Shown here in pieces: positions 24,078 to 24,183 of a stretch of 24,183 nucleotides of DNA (positions are counted from its first letter, which is position 1; every line of letters begins with the position of its first letter). The position numbers were made by a program, and so were the translations under genes. Source of the DNA: an uncultured Oscillospiraceae bacterium (lineage in GTDB: Bacteria; Bacillota; Clostridia; Oscillospirales; Oscillospiraceae); NCBI GenBank assembly GCA_947624465.1, contig CANQKJ010000008.1:1-24183 (forward strand). Reading direction: 5' to 3'. The notes under the pieces are model-generated. The model was not told where the DNA came from and ran no database searches. It saw only the letters and a list, made by a program, of their open reading frames with translations.

Positions 24078-24085
24078 ATTGGCAA
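24057..24085 (-). promoter_or_regulatory. Sigma-A promoter of the Fic-fold gene
   Basis: On the minus strand, TTGCCA (24080-24085), a 17-base spacer and TATAAT (24057-24062) form a near-consensus promoter overlapping the palindromic repeat. I see no gene in the remaining bases 24086-24183; GTTGGA/TCCAAC and TATACT there are weak signals only. Confidence 0.75.
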
Positions 24086-24183
24086 GCATATATTCGTCCC
24101 CGCTTTGCCATGAACACGTCCTTTGTTGGAACATCTCCAACTATACAGGCGGGTCTGGTATTGCTATACTGGGGATGTATCCA

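Noticed and set aside
1..24183. tRNA, rRNA, integrase, relaxase or oriT
   Set aside because: I looked for tRNA-like ends, recombinase and relaxase motifs and found none. The element's ends and processing genes are probably outside the window.

Overview
The window is an accessory, conjugative segment from a GC-rich Gram-positive bacterium, most likely a gut Clostridia/Oscillospiraceae-type Firmicute. The grounds are strong AGGAGG ribosome sites, sigma-A type promoters, SLH, Cna-B and sortase surface proteins, a PrgI-type Gram-positive type IV secretion system (T4SS) and a RepA_N replication initiator. It looks like the middle of an integrative and conjugative element (ICE) of the kind seen in clostridial CTn elements. 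I see no integrase, relaxase, oriT or element end, so the element continues beyond the window.

Layout, left to right. A minus-strand promoter and ribosome site at the left edge serve a gene that starts just outside. Bases 193-711 hold a 5'-truncated sortase that keeps its His/Cys/Arg residues. Bases 861-7901 hold the surface module: an SLH-domain protein and a 1941-residue adhesin with a thioester-like head, about 15 Cna-B repeats and a terminal LPKTGY. Bases 7957-12411 hold a pilin-like protein, a VirB6-like membrane protein with a very long disordered tail, an NlpC/P60 wall hydrolase, a small helix-turn-helix protein and PrgI. Bases 12408-16489 hold a TraC-like protein, the VirB4 ATPase and a downstream partner. 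A minus-strand HepT/MntA toxin-antitoxin cassette with its own promoter sits between the TraC-like gene and virB4. Bases 16490-16761 are a structured intergenic region with three hairpins. Bases 16762-22671 hold a winged-helix protein, the VirD4 coupling protein, RepA with a possible iteron origin inside its gene, an unknown protein and an S1-domain protein closed by a strong terminator. Bases 22797-22991 hold a 64-residue orphan gene. Bases 23080-24018 hold a minus-strand Fic-fold protein whose catalytic His is Gln, flanked by two direct copies of a palindromic promoter/operator-like sequence.

How the parts fit: VirD4, VirB4, VirB6, PrgI, the pilin-like protein and the NlpC hydrolase together form most of a Gram-positive conjugation channel. 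The adhesin and SLH protein probably promote mating contact. RepA would allow replication of the excised circle. HepT/MntA would stabilise the element. Many plus-strand genes overlap by ATGA/GTGA or lie a few bases apart, so they are probably translationally coupled, with hairpins placed between some blocks.

Most unusual points: the antisense toxin-antitoxin pair inside the T4SS operon, a 21-bp hairpin and other structure before the winged-helix gene, out-of-frame iteron-like repeats inside repA, the GNRA-loop hairpins on both sides of the adhesin, the adhesin lacking both its thioester Gln and a membrane anchor, and the His-to-Gln Fic protein in its repeat-bounded cassette.
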